A stretch of 27,017 nt of DNA from an uncultured Fenollaria sp. (GTDB lineage: Bacteria; Bacillota; Clostridia; Tissierellales; Peptoniphilaceae). Numbering within the stretch: the first letter of the stretch is position 1; each line of letters begins with the position of its first letter. The stretch lies in contig NZ_CAMJVK010000019.1 in the NCBI RefSeq assembly GCF_946221515.1, positions 1 to 27,017 of the forward strand, written 5' to 3'. Shown here piece by piece: positions 14,972-22,818 of this stretch. Below the pieces are notes generated by a model. That model made no database searches. It was given only the letters and a program-made list of their open reading frames with translations, and was not told where the DNA came from. Both the position numbers and the translations under genes were made by a program.

Positions 14972-15655
14972 ATGCAAAAGATTTTATTAATAGATAGTGA
15001 TGAAACCTTTGTTCAGGGTCTCAAATACAGTCTAGAACAAGATGAGTATCTTATAGATACAGCATATAGCGCTGAAGAGGCACAAAAGCTTCTTAAGCCA
15101 AATGAGTACAATTTAATAATTATGGAGATAGACTTGCCAGACAAGAGCGGTCTCAATCTGTGCCAAGACATCAGAAGGGATTCAAACGTCGCCATAATCA
15201 TATCGACAAATAATAAGGAAGAGATTAAAAAGATACTTGCGCTTGAATATGGTGCAGATGACTTTTTGGTTAAGCCTTACAATATTCTTGAGCTTAAAGC
15301 GAGGATGAAGTCCTTGTTTAGAAGAGTTCAAGGAGCAAATGACGAGGCGAAGAACAATATACTTGAGTTTAATCACTTCACCATAAACACCATTGGCAGA
15401 AAACTTTTCAAAGATGGCGTAGAAATTTCACTAACAGGCAAGGAATTTGATTTACTCTATATACTTGCTTCAAATAAAGAAGTTGTTTTCTCGAGAAAGG
15501 ACCTTTTAGAAAAGGTTTGGGGCTATCAATTCTACGGCGATGAAAGAACTGTTGACGTTCACATAAGAAGGCTTAGAAACAAGATAGAAGAAAGCAGCAA
15601 GAGACCAAAATTTTTAAAGACTAAATGGGGGGTAGGCTACTACTTCGTAGATTAA
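14972..15655 (+). CDS. OmpR/PhoB-type response regulator with degenerate phosphorylation site
   Basis: A 227-residue regulator: receiver domain (about 1-115) and winged-helix DNA-binding domain (about 128-227, LTGKEFDLLYILASNKEVVFSRKDLLEKVWG, then RTVDVHIRRLRNKI). In the receiver, the phosphoacceptor position at the end of beta-3 (usual pattern LIILDIMLP) reads LIIMEIDLP, so Asp is replaced by Glu52. The Mg-binding acidic pair at the N-terminus (usually DD or ED) reads IDSD, with Ser9. The switch Thr79 and Lys101 are kept. No histidine kinase is adjacent. It lies 8 bases after selB with a GGAG site, and 3 bases before the flippase gene. It is probably phosphorylation-independent; targets unknown. 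Confidence 0.88.
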   Translation: MQKILLIDSDETFVQGLKYSLEQDEYLIDTAYSAEEAQKLLKPNEYNLIIMEIDLPDKSGLNLCQDIRRDSNVAIIISTNNKEEIKKILALEYGADDFLVKPYNILELKARMKSLFRRVQGANDEAKNNILEFNHFTINTIGRKLFKDGVEISLTGKEFDLLYILASNKEVVFSRKDLLEKVWGYQFYGDERTVDVHIRRLRNKIEESSKRPKFLKTKWGVGYYFVD

Positions 15656-15658
15656 TAT

Positions 15659-17227
15659 ATGGAAAAGAAAAAAACAAATAAATTTTTTAAGAATACCTTT
15701 ATTCTTGTTATAGCGGGCATCTTAGTTAAGATCATAGGCGCTGTATATAGAATACCTATAACAAACATCATCATGGATACAGGGATTGGCTACTATCAAG
15801 CGGCTTATCCTGTGTATCAGATACTCTTAACTATATCAACAGCGGGCCTACCAATAGCGGTCGCCAAGCTTGTTTCAGAGAATTATGCCCTAGGAAGAGT
15901 AAAGGCAGCACATAAAGTATTCAGAGAGTCGACAAAGCTTATGTTCATACTGGGCATAGCGAGTGCGCTCTTTGTTTACGTTTTCAGCCACCAAATAGTT
16001 GGCTTTTTGCAAAATGAAAACAGCTGGTACTCATTAGTCGCACTTATACCAGCCCTTATATTTGCGCCTTTAATGTCATCATTTAGAGGCTTTTATCAAG
16101 GCAAAGAAAATATGGTGCCGACAGCCATCTCACAAGTTATAGAGCAGCTGTTTAAACTAATCTTTGGGCTAATGCTTACAAAGTACGCTCTAAAGATGTA
16201 TGGCGTAGCCGTTGCAGCAGGTGCAGCACAATCAGGCGGTTCAATCGGAGCCTTCTTCGGCTTTTTATTTTTGCTTATAGTATTTTTATTCAATTATAAA
16301 TCATATAAGGAAGAAGAAAGACTTGATGAGAGCGGCTTCATCTATGATGACAAGGAAGTAATAAGAGACATCTTAGCCATAGCAGTTCCCATCACCATAG
16401 GCGCGTCGATTAATCCACTTATGGACTTCATCGATACAAAGCTAGTATTTATGAGATTAACAGACATTGGCTACACTATGGAGCAGGCGAACGATATGTT
16501 CGGCTGGCTAAAGGGCATGGCGACAACACTTATTAACATGCCTCAAGCTATATCCATAGCCTTGTCAATGAGTATAGTGCCACTAGTTTCTGCTTACATG
16601 GTTAAAAATGACCATGAAAAAATGCATCAAACGATATATAGTGGACTTAAGTTTACTTGCCTTTTTGCCTTTCCATGTGCACTAGGCTTTATTGCACTAA
16701 GTAAACCAATCATATCCTTAATATACTACAATAACTCGCCTGAGGCCATAAACGGCACAGCTGAACTACTTAGCATACTATCAATAAGCCTTATTTGCCT
16801 ATGTATGATACAGATACTTACGGCTATACTTCAAGCGGTAGGCAGCCCAGAAAAGCCAGTTAAGAACCTTGTAATCGGTTCACTCGTTAAAATCGTATTA
16901 ACATATATACTAACAGGTATCAGCTACTTTAATGTAAAAGGCGCAGCAATAAGTACAGACGTAGCATTCTTAGTAGCTATGGTGTTAAACTACATCGATC
17001 TAGAAAAGATAGTTGATAAAAAATACAATTTATTATCATACGCGATAAAAGTTTTAGCTATAAGCATAATTATGGCTGTCTCGGTTAAGATAGTATATGA
17101 ACTTTTAAGCATGAGATTTTCACTTTTGATATCGACATCGCTATCGATTTCGTTTGGGATTATAGTTTATGCAGGTCTTGCACTTTTGCTAAAATTGGTA
17201 AAAATAGAAGATTTTATCACAAAATAG
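15659..17227 (+). CDS. SpoVB/YabM-type MOP-superfamily flippase
   Basis: A 522-residue polytopic membrane protein with about 14 hydrophobic segments. It belongs to the polysaccharide-export/SpoVB branch of the MOP superfamily, which flips undecaprenyl-linked sugars such as lipid II. The N-terminal signature ILVKIIGAVYRIPITNI, followed by GYYQAAYPVY, is typical of SpoVB/YabM. Gene order supports this: a SpoVB-like gene precedes HU, rqcP and divIC in many Firmicutes. It starts 3 bases after the regulator's stop and lacks a clear Shine-Dalgarno, so it probably depends on coupling. Its stop codon lies within the stem of the following terminator. Exact cargo is unknown; a sporulation role is unlikely here. 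Confidence 0.85.
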   Translation: MEKKKTNKFFKNTFILVIAGILVKIIGAVYRIPITNIIMDTGIGYYQAAYPVYQILLTISTAGLPIAVAKLVSENYALGRVKAAHKVFRESTKLMFILGIASALFVYVFSHQIVGFLQNENSWYSLVALIPALIFAPLMSSFRGFYQGKENMVPTAISQVIEQLFKLIFGLMLTKYALKMYGVAVAAGAAQSGGSIGAFFGFLFLLIVFLFNYKSYKEEERLDESGFIYDDKEVIRDILAIAVPITIGASINPLMDFIDTKLVFMRLTDIGYTMEQANDMFGWLKGMATTLINMPQAISIALSMSIVPLVSAYMVKNDHEKMHQTIYSGLKFTCLFAFPCALGFIALSKPIISLIYYNNSPEAINGTAELLSILSISLICLCMIQILTAILQAVGSPEKPVKNLVIGSLVKIVLTYILTGISYFNVKGAAISTDVAFLVAMVLNYIDLEKIVDKKYNLLSYAIKVLAISIIMAVSVKIVYELLSMRFSLLISTSLSISFGIIVYAGLALLLKLVKIEDFITK

Positions 17228-17247
17228 CAAAAAAATCGCTATTTTTT
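17221..17247 (+). terminator. terminator of the comEA-sel operon
   Basis: An 8-bp stem AAAATAGC / GCTATTTT with a 9-base A-rich loop, followed by T's. The left arm contains the flippase stop codon. Confidence 0.7.
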
Positions 17248-17278
17248 CAATAAAATTGCATAAAATGCAAAAAAAACC

Positions 17279-17306
17279 TTGATTTTTAGCGAAAATAGGT
17301 TATAAT
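17279..17306 (+). promoter_or_regulatory. promoter of the HU gene
   Basis: TTGATT, a 16-base spacer, and TATAAT (17301-17306). The TSS is expected near 17313, giving a leader of about 50 bases that begins with a hairpin (17317-17336). Confidence 0.8.
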
Positions 17307-17316
17307 ATAAGTATAG

Positions 17317-17336
17317 AAGAGCCGCAAATGGCTTTT
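17317..17336 (+). promoter_or_regulatory. hairpin at the 5' end of the HU leader
   Basis: AAGAGCC (17317-17323) pairs with GGCTTTT (17330-17336), including one G-U, around loop GCAAAT. It begins about 4 bases after the predicted TSS. It could protect the 5' end of an abundant mRNA or act in control; no T-run follows, so it is not an attenuator by itself. Confidence 0.4.
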
Positions 17337-17365
17337 CAAAGCACTTTTTAAAAGGAGGATTTATT

Positions 17366-17659
17366 ATGAACAAATCTCAATTAGTTGCAGCTATGGCTGA
17401 AAAAACTGAAATGACTAAGAAGGACGTTGAAGCTTGTCTAAACGCTTTTACAGGTGTTGTTACTGAAACACTTAAAAAAGGTGATAAGGTTCAATTAGTT
17501 GGCTTTGGTACTTTCGAAGTAAAAGACAGAAAAGCTAGAGAAGGAAGAAACCCAAGAGATCCTAAGCAAAAAATCAAGATTCCTGCATCAAAAGCACCTG
17601 TTTTCAAAGCTGGTAAGACTTTAAAAGAAACAGTTAACACTAAAGGAAAAAGAAAATAA
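17366..17659 (+). CDS. hup: HU-family DNA-binding protein
   Basis: A 97-residue HU histone-like protein that bends and compacts DNA as a dimer. It shows the usual order: MNKSQLVAAMAEKTEMTKKDVEACL, then VQLVGFGTFEV, the arm region RKAREGRNPRDPKQKIKIPASKAP, and VFKAGKTLKE. It has its own consensus promoter and a strong AAAGGAGG site. Its place between the flippase and rqcP is normal for clostridial relatives. It is followed by two hairpins, so it is probably transcribed largely as a single strong unit. Confidence 0.96.
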   Translation: MNKSQLVAAMAEKTEMTKKDVEACLNAFTGVVTETLKKGDKVQLVGFGTFEVKDRKAREGRNPRDPKQKIKIPASKAPVFKAGKTLKETVNTKGKRK

Positions 17660-17688
17660 GCTAAACCCTAAGGGAAGTTTATTTTAGC
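17660..17688 (+). other. two-tier hairpin after HU
   Basis: Outer arms GCTAAA (17660-17665) and TTTAGC (17683-17688) enclose an inner CCC-TAA-GGG hairpin (17666-17674). No T-run follows. It lies right after the HU stop and may stabilise the HU mRNA end. Confidence 0.35.
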
Positions 17689-17699
17689 ACAATAAGTAA

Positions 17700-17725
17700 A
17701 AAGTCAGGCTCTGCCTGACTTTCTA
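17700..17725 (+). terminator. hairpin terminator between HU and rqcP
   Basis: AAGTCAGGC / GCCTGACTT is a perfect 9-bp stem with loop TCT, followed by TTTCT only. It is a strong stem with a short T tail, so termination is probably partial and rqcP can be reached by read-through. Confidence 0.7.
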
Positions 17726-17747
17726 CGATGTACATAAGGGTGATTTC

Positions 17748-17987
17748 ATGAGACTTGATAAGTTTTTAAAACTATCGAGAATTATTAAGAGAAGAACAGT
17801 AGCTAATGATGCTGCGAAGAGCGGCAAGATACTTATAAATTCAAAAGTAGCTAAGCCTGGCGACGAATTAAAAGTAGGCGACGTTATAACGACAACGTTT
17901 AACGATGAGCACAGAAGCTATGAAGTACTATCCTTGATGGAGAGTCCAAACAAGGATCAGGCTAAGCTGATGTATAAAGAGCTATGA
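17748..17987 (+). CDS. rqcP: S4-domain RNA-binding protein RqcP (YabO)
   Basis: A 79-residue S4-fold protein: MRLDKFLKLSRIIKRRTVANDA, then SGKILINSKVAKPGDELKVGD. Family knowledge: RqcP works with RqcH in Firmicute ribosome quality control, helping add C-terminal alanine tails to stalled chains on 50S subunits. Here it lies in the conserved neighbourhood HU-rqcP-divIC-yabR. In spore formers yabP and yabQ follow it directly; they are missing here and divIC comes next after 19 bases. An AGGGTGAT ribosome site precedes the ATG. Confidence 0.92.
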   Translation: MRLDKFLKLSRIIKRRTVANDAAKSGKILINSKVAKPGDELKVGDVITTTFNDEHRSYEVLSLMESPNKDQAKLMYKEL

Positions 17988-18006
17988 TTTGTAAGGAGTG
18001 ATGATT

Positions 18007-18315
18007 ATGAAAAAAAATAAAAAAGGTGGTATTACAGCATTTAAGTTAGGTGTTATATCCTTATTATTAATTGTGTCAATCCACTTATATAATCAAGTAG
18101 TAACTTACAATAAATTAGTGAAAGAAGATAAGGCAAAGCAAGAGGAGATTGCAGAACTTAAGGATGAAATATCAGACGTAAAGGTATTGCTTTCTAAGTC
18201 TAAAACTCAAGAATTTATTGAACTAATAGCTAGAGATGAATTAGGAATGATTAAGCCTAAAGAAATAAAAGTTGTTGACAAAGTCGACACAGATATATTT
18301 AAGGAAAACAAATAA
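18007..18315 (+). CDS. divIC: DivIC/FtsB-type septum formation initiator
   Basis: A 102-residue bitopic division protein: a short basic cytoplasmic tail, one transmembrane segment (about 10-28), a coiled coil (about 30-65, LVKEDKAKQEEIAELKDEISDVKVLL) and the conserved EFIELIARDELGMIKPKE motif. It would join the FtsL-DivIB complex at the septum. ATG 18007 was chosen, as GGAG lies 8 bases upstream; an in-frame GTG at 17998 and ATG at 18001 overlap or crowd that site. Order and size agree with the Firmicute divIC locus. Confidence 0.9.
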   Translation: MKKNKKGGITAFKLGVISLLLIVSIHLYNQVVTYNKLVKEDKAKQEEIAELKDEISDVKVLLSKSKTQEFIELIARDELGMIKPKEIKVVDKVDTDIFKENK

Positions 18316-18339
18316 TAATTAAGGAGGATTTTGTTTTTT

Positions 18340-18822
18340 ATGACGCTTTCAGTTGGAGACATCGTGAGTGGAAAAGTTGTTAATATTACTAATTTCGGTG
18401 CTTTTATCGAAATAGAAGGTGGGCAAAATGGTCTTGTACATATCTCAGAGATATCAAATGATTACGTGGAAAACGTTTCAGATGTTTTAGAGAAGGGACA
18501 AGAGGTTAAAGCCAAAGTTTTGTCAAATGAGAACGGAAAGCTAAGTTTGTCAATTAAGCAAACTCTTCCAAAAAAAGAATTTGTTAAGCAGAGAGATTTT
18601 AATAATAAAAAAGATTTCTCAAAGCCAAGAAAAGATTTTTCTAAGCCACAAGCTAGAAAGGTCTACACTTGGGAAGGAGAAAAGACAGAGTCTCAAGATT
18701 TAAGCTTCGAAGATAAGATCTCAAGATTTTTAAAAGAAAGTACTGAGAAGATGGATCAAATGAAGTTTAAAGAAAACAGAAGGAGCAGCTATCACTCTAA
18801 GAAGGGTAATTACGATAGATAG
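18340..18822 (+). CDS. yabR: S1-domain RNA-binding protein (YabR-like)
   Basis: A 160-residue protein with one S1 domain at residues 1-72 (GDIVSGKVVNITNFGAFIEI, NGLVHISEIS, VKAKVLSNENGKLSLSIK). A basic, low-complexity tail follows, with a repeated KDFSKP unit and ending in charged residues. YabR-type proteins are found next to divIC in Firmicutes; the role is probably RNA or ribosome related but not firmly known. ATG 18340 gives the usual S1 start, though GGAGG is 12 bases away; an upstream TTG at 18331 is too close to it. In spore formers spoIIE follows; here tilS does. Confidence 0.85.
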   Translation: MTLSVGDIVSGKVVNITNFGAFIEIEGGQNGLVHISEISNDYVENVSDVLEKGQEVKAKVLSNENGKLSLSIKQTLPKKEFVKQRDFNNKKDFSKPRKDFSKPQARKVYTWEGEKTESQDLSFEDKISRFLKESTEKMDQMKFKENRRSSYHSKKGNYDR

Positions 18823-18846
18823 CTTCTTAAGCAATATGAATTTAGC

Positions 18847-18871
18847 AAGGTTGAACAATTTGTTCAGCCTT
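18847..18871 (+). terminator. hairpin between yabR and tilS
   Basis: A 10-bp stem AAGGTTGAAC / GTTCAGCCTT (one G-U pair) with loop AATTT, followed by TAATTTTACTTT. The tail is imperfect, so it is a weak or partial terminator. Confidence 0.55.
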
Positions 18872-18911
18872 TAATTTTACTTTATATATTTTTTCTAAGA
18901 GCGAGGTTAAT

Positions 18912-20267
18912 ATGAATAGTTTAGAAAAGTTCAAAAATTTCATCGAAGAAAATAATTTAATCGAGAAAGGCGACAGCATAGTCAGCGCTGTATCAGGCGG
19001 CTCTGACTCTGTTTTTATGCTTGAAATGCTTTTAGCAATCAAAAGTGATTACGAGCTGAATATCATTGTCTGTCACGTTAATCATGGCCTTAGAGGCGCT
19101 GAAGCACAAAGAGACGAAGACTTTGTTAAGAAGCTCGCAGAAAAAAACGGACTTATATATGAAGTAGAGCACATCGACATGGCAGGCTATGCCAAGGAGC
19201 ACTCACTTACTTGTGAAGAGGCGGGCCGCAAGCTAAGATACCTTTTCTTCGAAGAGATTAAGGAAAAGTACAAGGCAGATAAGGTCGCCATCGCTCACAA
19301 TGAAAACGATGTAGCCGAGACCATCTTTCTAAACATATTTAGAGGCACTGGCCTTGATGGACTTGAATCGATTCCATTAAGAAGGGACTTTTACATAAGG
19401 CCTATACTTTGCTTTGAAAAGTCAGAGATACTTGATTTTTTAAAAGAAAATAATATCCACTACGTCGATGACTCGACGAACTTCACTAACGATTACAAGA
19501 GAAACATGATTCGTAACGAGATAATTCCATTTATCAAGAAGAATTTTAATGAGAATATCGTTTCGTCTATGTCGAGACTAGCCTCTATTGCAAAAGAAAA
19601 TAATCTTTATCTCGAAGATATTATTAATGATAAGTATATTGACATAGTTAAGGACAATACCATTGATAGAGAGGGCTTTAATGAGCTCAATCACTACGAA
19701 AAGACTCTTGTCTTAAGAAAATTTTTAAGAGATAATTTAAATTATTTAAACAATATTAGCAAAGACAATATTGAGGATATGATTAAATTAATTTCGCTCG
19801 ATTCGGGTAAAAAATATGATATAGATGGCAAGCATTATCTTGTGAATGATTTTGACAAAACTATATTCAAAAAGCTTGATATTAATGAGCTTTCAGAAGA
19901 AATATCGCTTGACTTTAAATTGGATAAAGTATACAATATTTATGGCAGTAAATTTAAATTTGTATTAAGTGATAAAATACTTAGCAAAAAGTACCTAGAT
20001 TACGATTTATTGACTGGTAAGCTTAGTCTTAGAAATAGACGCAGTGGCGATAGGTTTAACCCATTCGGCATGAAGGGCACTAAGAAGATTAAGGACTACT
20101 TTGTTGATAAAAAAGTGTCTTCGGACGATAGAAGTAAAGTTTTGTTTCTGATGAATGGTGACGAGATAGCCTGCGTTGTGGGCTACGACATCGCTGATAA
20201 ATATAGGGCAAGTAGCAAAACTAAAAACTATCTAAACGTTATAATGGAGGGTAATGATGGCTTATAG
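18912..20267 (+). CDS. tilS: tRNA(Ile)-lysidine synthase
   Basis: A 451-residue enzyme that converts C34 of tRNA(Ile2) CAU to lysidine, so that it reads AUA. Motifs: PP-loop SGGSDS (28-33), HVNHGLRG, RKLRYLFF, AHNENDVAETIFLNIFRGTGLDG, and RNEIIPF, with a C-terminal lysidine-synthase domain (RNRRSGDRFNPFGMKGTKKIKDYFVDKK). The genome uses many AUA codons, so the enzyme should be essential. GAGG precedes ATG 18912. The 3' end overlaps hpt, and the order tilS-hpt-ftsH is the standard Firmicute one. Confidence 0.96.
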   Translation: MNSLEKFKNFIEENNLIEKGDSIVSAVSGGSDSVFMLEMLLAIKSDYELNIIVCHVNHGLRGAEAQRDEDFVKKLAEKNGLIYEVEHIDMAGYAKEHSLTCEEAGRKLRYLFFEEIKEKYKADKVAIAHNENDVAETIFLNIFRGTGLDGLESIPLRRDFYIRPILCFEKSEILDFLKENNIHYVDDSTNFTNDYKRNMIRNEIIPFIKKNFNENIVSSMSRLASIAKENNLYLEDIINDKYIDIVKDNTIDREGFNELNHYEKTLVLRKFLRDNLNYLNNISKDNIEDMIKLISLDSGKKYDIDGKHYLVNDFDKTIFKKLDINELSEEISLDFKLDKVYNIYGSKFKFVLSDKILSKKYLDYDLLTGKLSLRNRRSGDRFNPFGMKGTKKIKDYFVDKKVSSDDRSKVLFLMNGDEIACVVGYDIADKYRASSKTKNYLNVIMEGNDGL

Positions 20268-20805
20268 AATTAAAGAAATAATGTTCACAGAAGAAGAAAT
20301 TCAAGCAAAAGTTTTAGAACTAGCAAAACAATTGACTGAGGATTACAAAGGCAAGAGCCCAATCTTCGTTGGTATACTAAAGGGATCCTTTGTATTTATG
20401 GGTGATTTAATAAAAAACGTTGATAATCACGAGCTTAGAGTAGACTTTATGAGAGCATCAAGCTACGGAAGCAAGACTAAATCAGATGGCAAAGTTAATA
20501 TAAAGCTAGATATGGAGTTTGATCCAAAAGGCGAAGACATACTGATTATCGAAGATATCATCGACTCAGGCTTTACGCTAAAGTGTCTTCATGAGTACCT
20601 TTTAAATAAGGGAGCAAAATCAGTTAAGATAGTTACACTACTTAACAAGAGTGAAAGAAGAGTCGTAGATATAAAAGTTGACTACGTTGGCTTTGAAATA
20701 CCTGATAAGTTCATCATCGGATACGGCCTTGATTATAACGAGCGCTTAAGGAATCTGCCATATATTGGAGTTTTAGACGAAACTTGTTTAGGTGAGGAGG
20801 AATAA
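20257..20805 (+). CDS. hpt: hypoxanthine(-guanine) phosphoribosyltransferase
   Basis: Salvages hypoxanthine and guanine to IMP and GMP using PRPP. The 182-residue protein has LKGSFVFMGDL, the flexible-loop motif MRASSYGSKTKS and the PRPP-binding ILIIEDIIDSG (95-105). Two consecutive ATGs (20254 and 20257) are possible; the second is chosen because GGAGGG lies 5 bases upstream of it and only 2 from the first. It overlaps tilS by 11 bases and is followed by ftsH after one base, as in Bacillus. Confidence 0.95.
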   Translation: MAYRIKEIMFTEEEIQAKVLELAKQLTEDYKGKSPIFVGILKGSFVFMGDLIKNVDNHELRVDFMRASSYGSKTKSDGKVNIKLDMEFDPKGEDILIIEDIIDSGFTLKCLHEYLLNKGAKSVKIVTLLNKSERRVVDIKVDYVGFEIPDKFIIGYGLDYNERLRNLPYIGVLDETCLGEEE

Positions 20806-20806
20806 A

Positions 20807-22618
20807 TTGAGAAGATCTTCAATGAGAAATATAATTGTTTATGCATTTATATTGATACTTGTCTTCGTGTCACTGAGATTTTTCTCGGGCAGCTTTTTTG
20901 AAGAGGACAGGGCTAATGTCAATACCTTCATAAACGATATTAAAGATGGAAAAGTAAAGAGAATTAGCCAAGAAGGCTACGGATTTAAATATACAAAGAA
21001 CGATGGCAAGAGCGATTACGTAGAGGTAGACCCGAACGTATGGAAGTCCATCTACGATGATTATGTAAAAGACAGAGTTATAGCGGACAAACTTCAATAC
21101 GACGTTACTATGCCTAGAGATAACTCAATGATGATAAACATATTAATGATGCTCGGATCAATGATATTCTTCATGTTTATCATGAGAGCCTTGGTATCAC
21201 CAAGAGGTCAAGACGGAACGAGCCCTCAAAACTTTGGTAGATCCAGAGCAAGAGAGTCCAAAACTGTCAATGGCAAAGTCGTTAAATTTGCAGACGTTGC
21301 AGGACTTGTCGAAGAAAAAGAAGAGCTATTTGAAATAGTTGACTTCTTAAAAAATCCTATGAAGTATATCAAGCTTGGCGCGAGAATACCAAAAGGCGTT
21401 TTGCTAGTTGGTGAGCCAGGTACAGGTAAAACATATCTATCGAAGGCAGTTGCTGGTGAAGCAGGTGTGCCATTCTACACTATATCCGGTTCAGACTTTG
21501 TGGAAATGTTTGTCGGCGTTGGTGCATCAAGAGTTAGAGACCTTTTCCAAACTGCTAAGAAGAATGCACCTTGCATTGTGTTTATCGATGAGATAGATGC
21601 TGTTGGTAGACAAAGAGGCGCTGGCCTTGGCGGCGGCAACGACGAAAGAGAGCAAACACTTAATCAACTCTTAGTAGAGATGGATGGCTTCTCACAAAAC
21701 GAAGGCATCATCGTTATGGCGGCAACTAATAGACCTGACATACTAGATAAAGCCTTATTAAGACCAGGTAGATTCGATAGAAATATCTACGTTTCACTTC
21801 CTGACGTTAAGGCAAGAAAGGCTATACTTGAAGTTCATGCAAAGAACAAAAAGATAGATGAAGACGTTGACTTAGAAAATATTGCTAAGAAAACAGTAGG
21901 CTTCTCACCAGCAGACCTTGAGAACCTTCTAAATGAAGCGGCTCTATTAACAGCTAGAGAAAATCTTGACAAGATACCGATGAGACTTGTTCAAGAGGCG
22001 TCAATCAAGGTAGTTGCAGGACCAGAAAAGAAATCACAAACAGTCATAGAAAAAGAAAGACAGATAGTTGCTTACCACGAAGCAGGCCACGCAATAGTTA
22101 GTCACTACACAGATGAACTATATCCAGTCAACATGATAACTATAGTTCCTAGAGGCAGGGCAGGCGGCTTCACAGAATATCTTCCAAAAGAAGACTTTAA
22201 TTACACAACAAAGTCCATGATGGAGAATATGCTTAAGTCCTTACTTGGCGGTAGAATTGCTGAAGAGATTATCTTCAAAGATATATCTACAGGCGCATCA
22301 AACGACATCGAAAGAGCTACAGACCTTGCAAAAAACATGGTTACTGTCTATGGTATGAGCGAAAAGCTTGGACCAGTTTGCTACGACAATGAAGGCGAAA
22401 ACGTTTTCATCGGCAGGGACTATGGCAGAACGAAAGTTTATTCAGAAGAAGTTCAATACGCTATAGATCAAGAGATTAAGGACTTTATCTTGAAAGCAAA
22501 AGAAGAAGCAACTCAAATACTTCTAGAGCATAAAGATAAGCTTGAAAAATTAGCGCAAACACTTCTTGAAAAAGAAACAATTAATAGACAAGAATTCTTA
22601 GCAGTTCTTGGTGAATAG
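20807..22618 (+). CDS. ftsH: ATP-dependent membrane zinc metalloprotease
   Basis: A 603-residue AAA+ protease that degrades membrane and short-lived cytoplasmic proteins. Layout: transmembrane helix 1 (about 8-24), extracytoplasmic domain (25-108), transmembrane helix 2 (about 109-130), AAA+ module with Walker A GEPGTGKT (202-209), Walker B CIVFIDEID, arginine-finger region ATNRPDILDKALLRPGRFDR, and protease domain with HEAGH (424-428) and third zinc ligand Asp500. The start is TTG 20807, six bases after AGGAGG; ATG 20822 would delete part of the N-terminal tail. The Walker A has Glu in place of the usual second Pro position, a minor variation. A strong terminator ends this gene cluster. Confidence 0.97.
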   Translation: MRRSSMRNIIVYAFILILVFVSLRFFSGSFFEEDRANVNTFINDIKDGKVKRISQEGYGFKYTKNDGKSDYVEVDPNVWKSIYDDYVKDRVIADKLQYDVTMPRDNSMMINILMMLGSMIFFMFIMRALVSPRGQDGTSPQNFGRSRARESKTVNGKVVKFADVAGLVEEKEELFEIVDFLKNPMKYIKLGARIPKGVLLVGEPGTGKTYLSKAVAGEAGVPFYTISGSDFVEMFVGVGASRVRDLFQTAKKNAPCIVFIDEIDAVGRQRGAGLGGGNDEREQTLNQLLVEMDGFSQNEGIIVMAATNRPDILDKALLRPGRFDRNIYVSLPDVKARKAILEVHAKNKKIDEDVDLENIAKKTVGFSPADLENLLNEAALLTARENLDKIPMRLVQEASIKVVAGPEKKSQTVIEKERQIVAYHEAGHAIVSHYTDELYPVNMITIVPRGRAGGFTEYLPKEDFNYTTKSMMENMLKSLLGGRIAEEIIFKDISTGASNDIERATDLAKNMVTVYGMSEKLGPVCYDNEGENVFIGRDYGRTKVYSEEVQYAIDQEIKDFILKAKEEATQILLEHKDKLEKLAQTLLEKETINRQEFLAVLGE

Positions 22619-22625
22619 TATATAG

Positions 22626-22652
22626 AGCACTTGCTTAGGCAGGTGCTTTTTT
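22626..22652 (+). terminator. terminator of the tilS-hpt-ftsH cluster
   Basis: A 9-bp stem AGCACTTGC / GCAGGTGCT (one G-U pair) with loop TTAG, followed by TTTTT. Confidence 0.92.
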
Positions 22653-22685
22653 ATATTGCTAATAGCTTTGCTGGGCAAGTTTCTA

Positions 22686-22818
22686 GCAGATGGCATACGA
22701 CGGGCAGATGGCATATGACGAGTAACGGGCAGATGGCATATGACGAGCGGGTGACATATGACGAGCAGATGGCATACGACGGGTAGATGACATATGACGG
22801 GCTAATGACATGTGTCGC
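22686..22818. repeat. 18-bp tandem repeat array (7 units)
   Basis: Units start at 22686, 22704, 22729, 22747, 22765, 22783 and 22801. The consensus is GCAGATGGCATATGACGA, with variants GTAGATGACATA and GCGGGTGACATA and a final base A or G. Units 1-2 and 3-7 are each contiguous; a 7-base piece (22722-22728) separates units 2 and 3. Two further degenerate units may follow to 22854. The unit is about 50% GC in an otherwise AT-rich genome and contains the palindrome CATATG. The + strand frames carry stops. The - strand has a 42-codon open frame (22683-22811) repeating RHMPSA, with no ribosome site, so coding is unlikely. No spacers are present, so it is not a CRISPR. Confidence 0.9.

Noticed and set aside
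17256..17270. TTGCAT-AAA-ATGCAA palindrome before HU as a terminator.
   Set aside because: It is only a 6-bp AT-rich stem followed by A's on the + strand. The stronger hairpin at 17221-17247 already accounts for termination, and no - strand gene needs one here.
22683..22811. A 42-codon - strand open frame through the 18-bp array, repeating RHMPSA.
   Set aside because: It has no ribosome site or promoter, and its openness follows from the repeat period being a multiple of three. Kept as a repeat rather than a gene.
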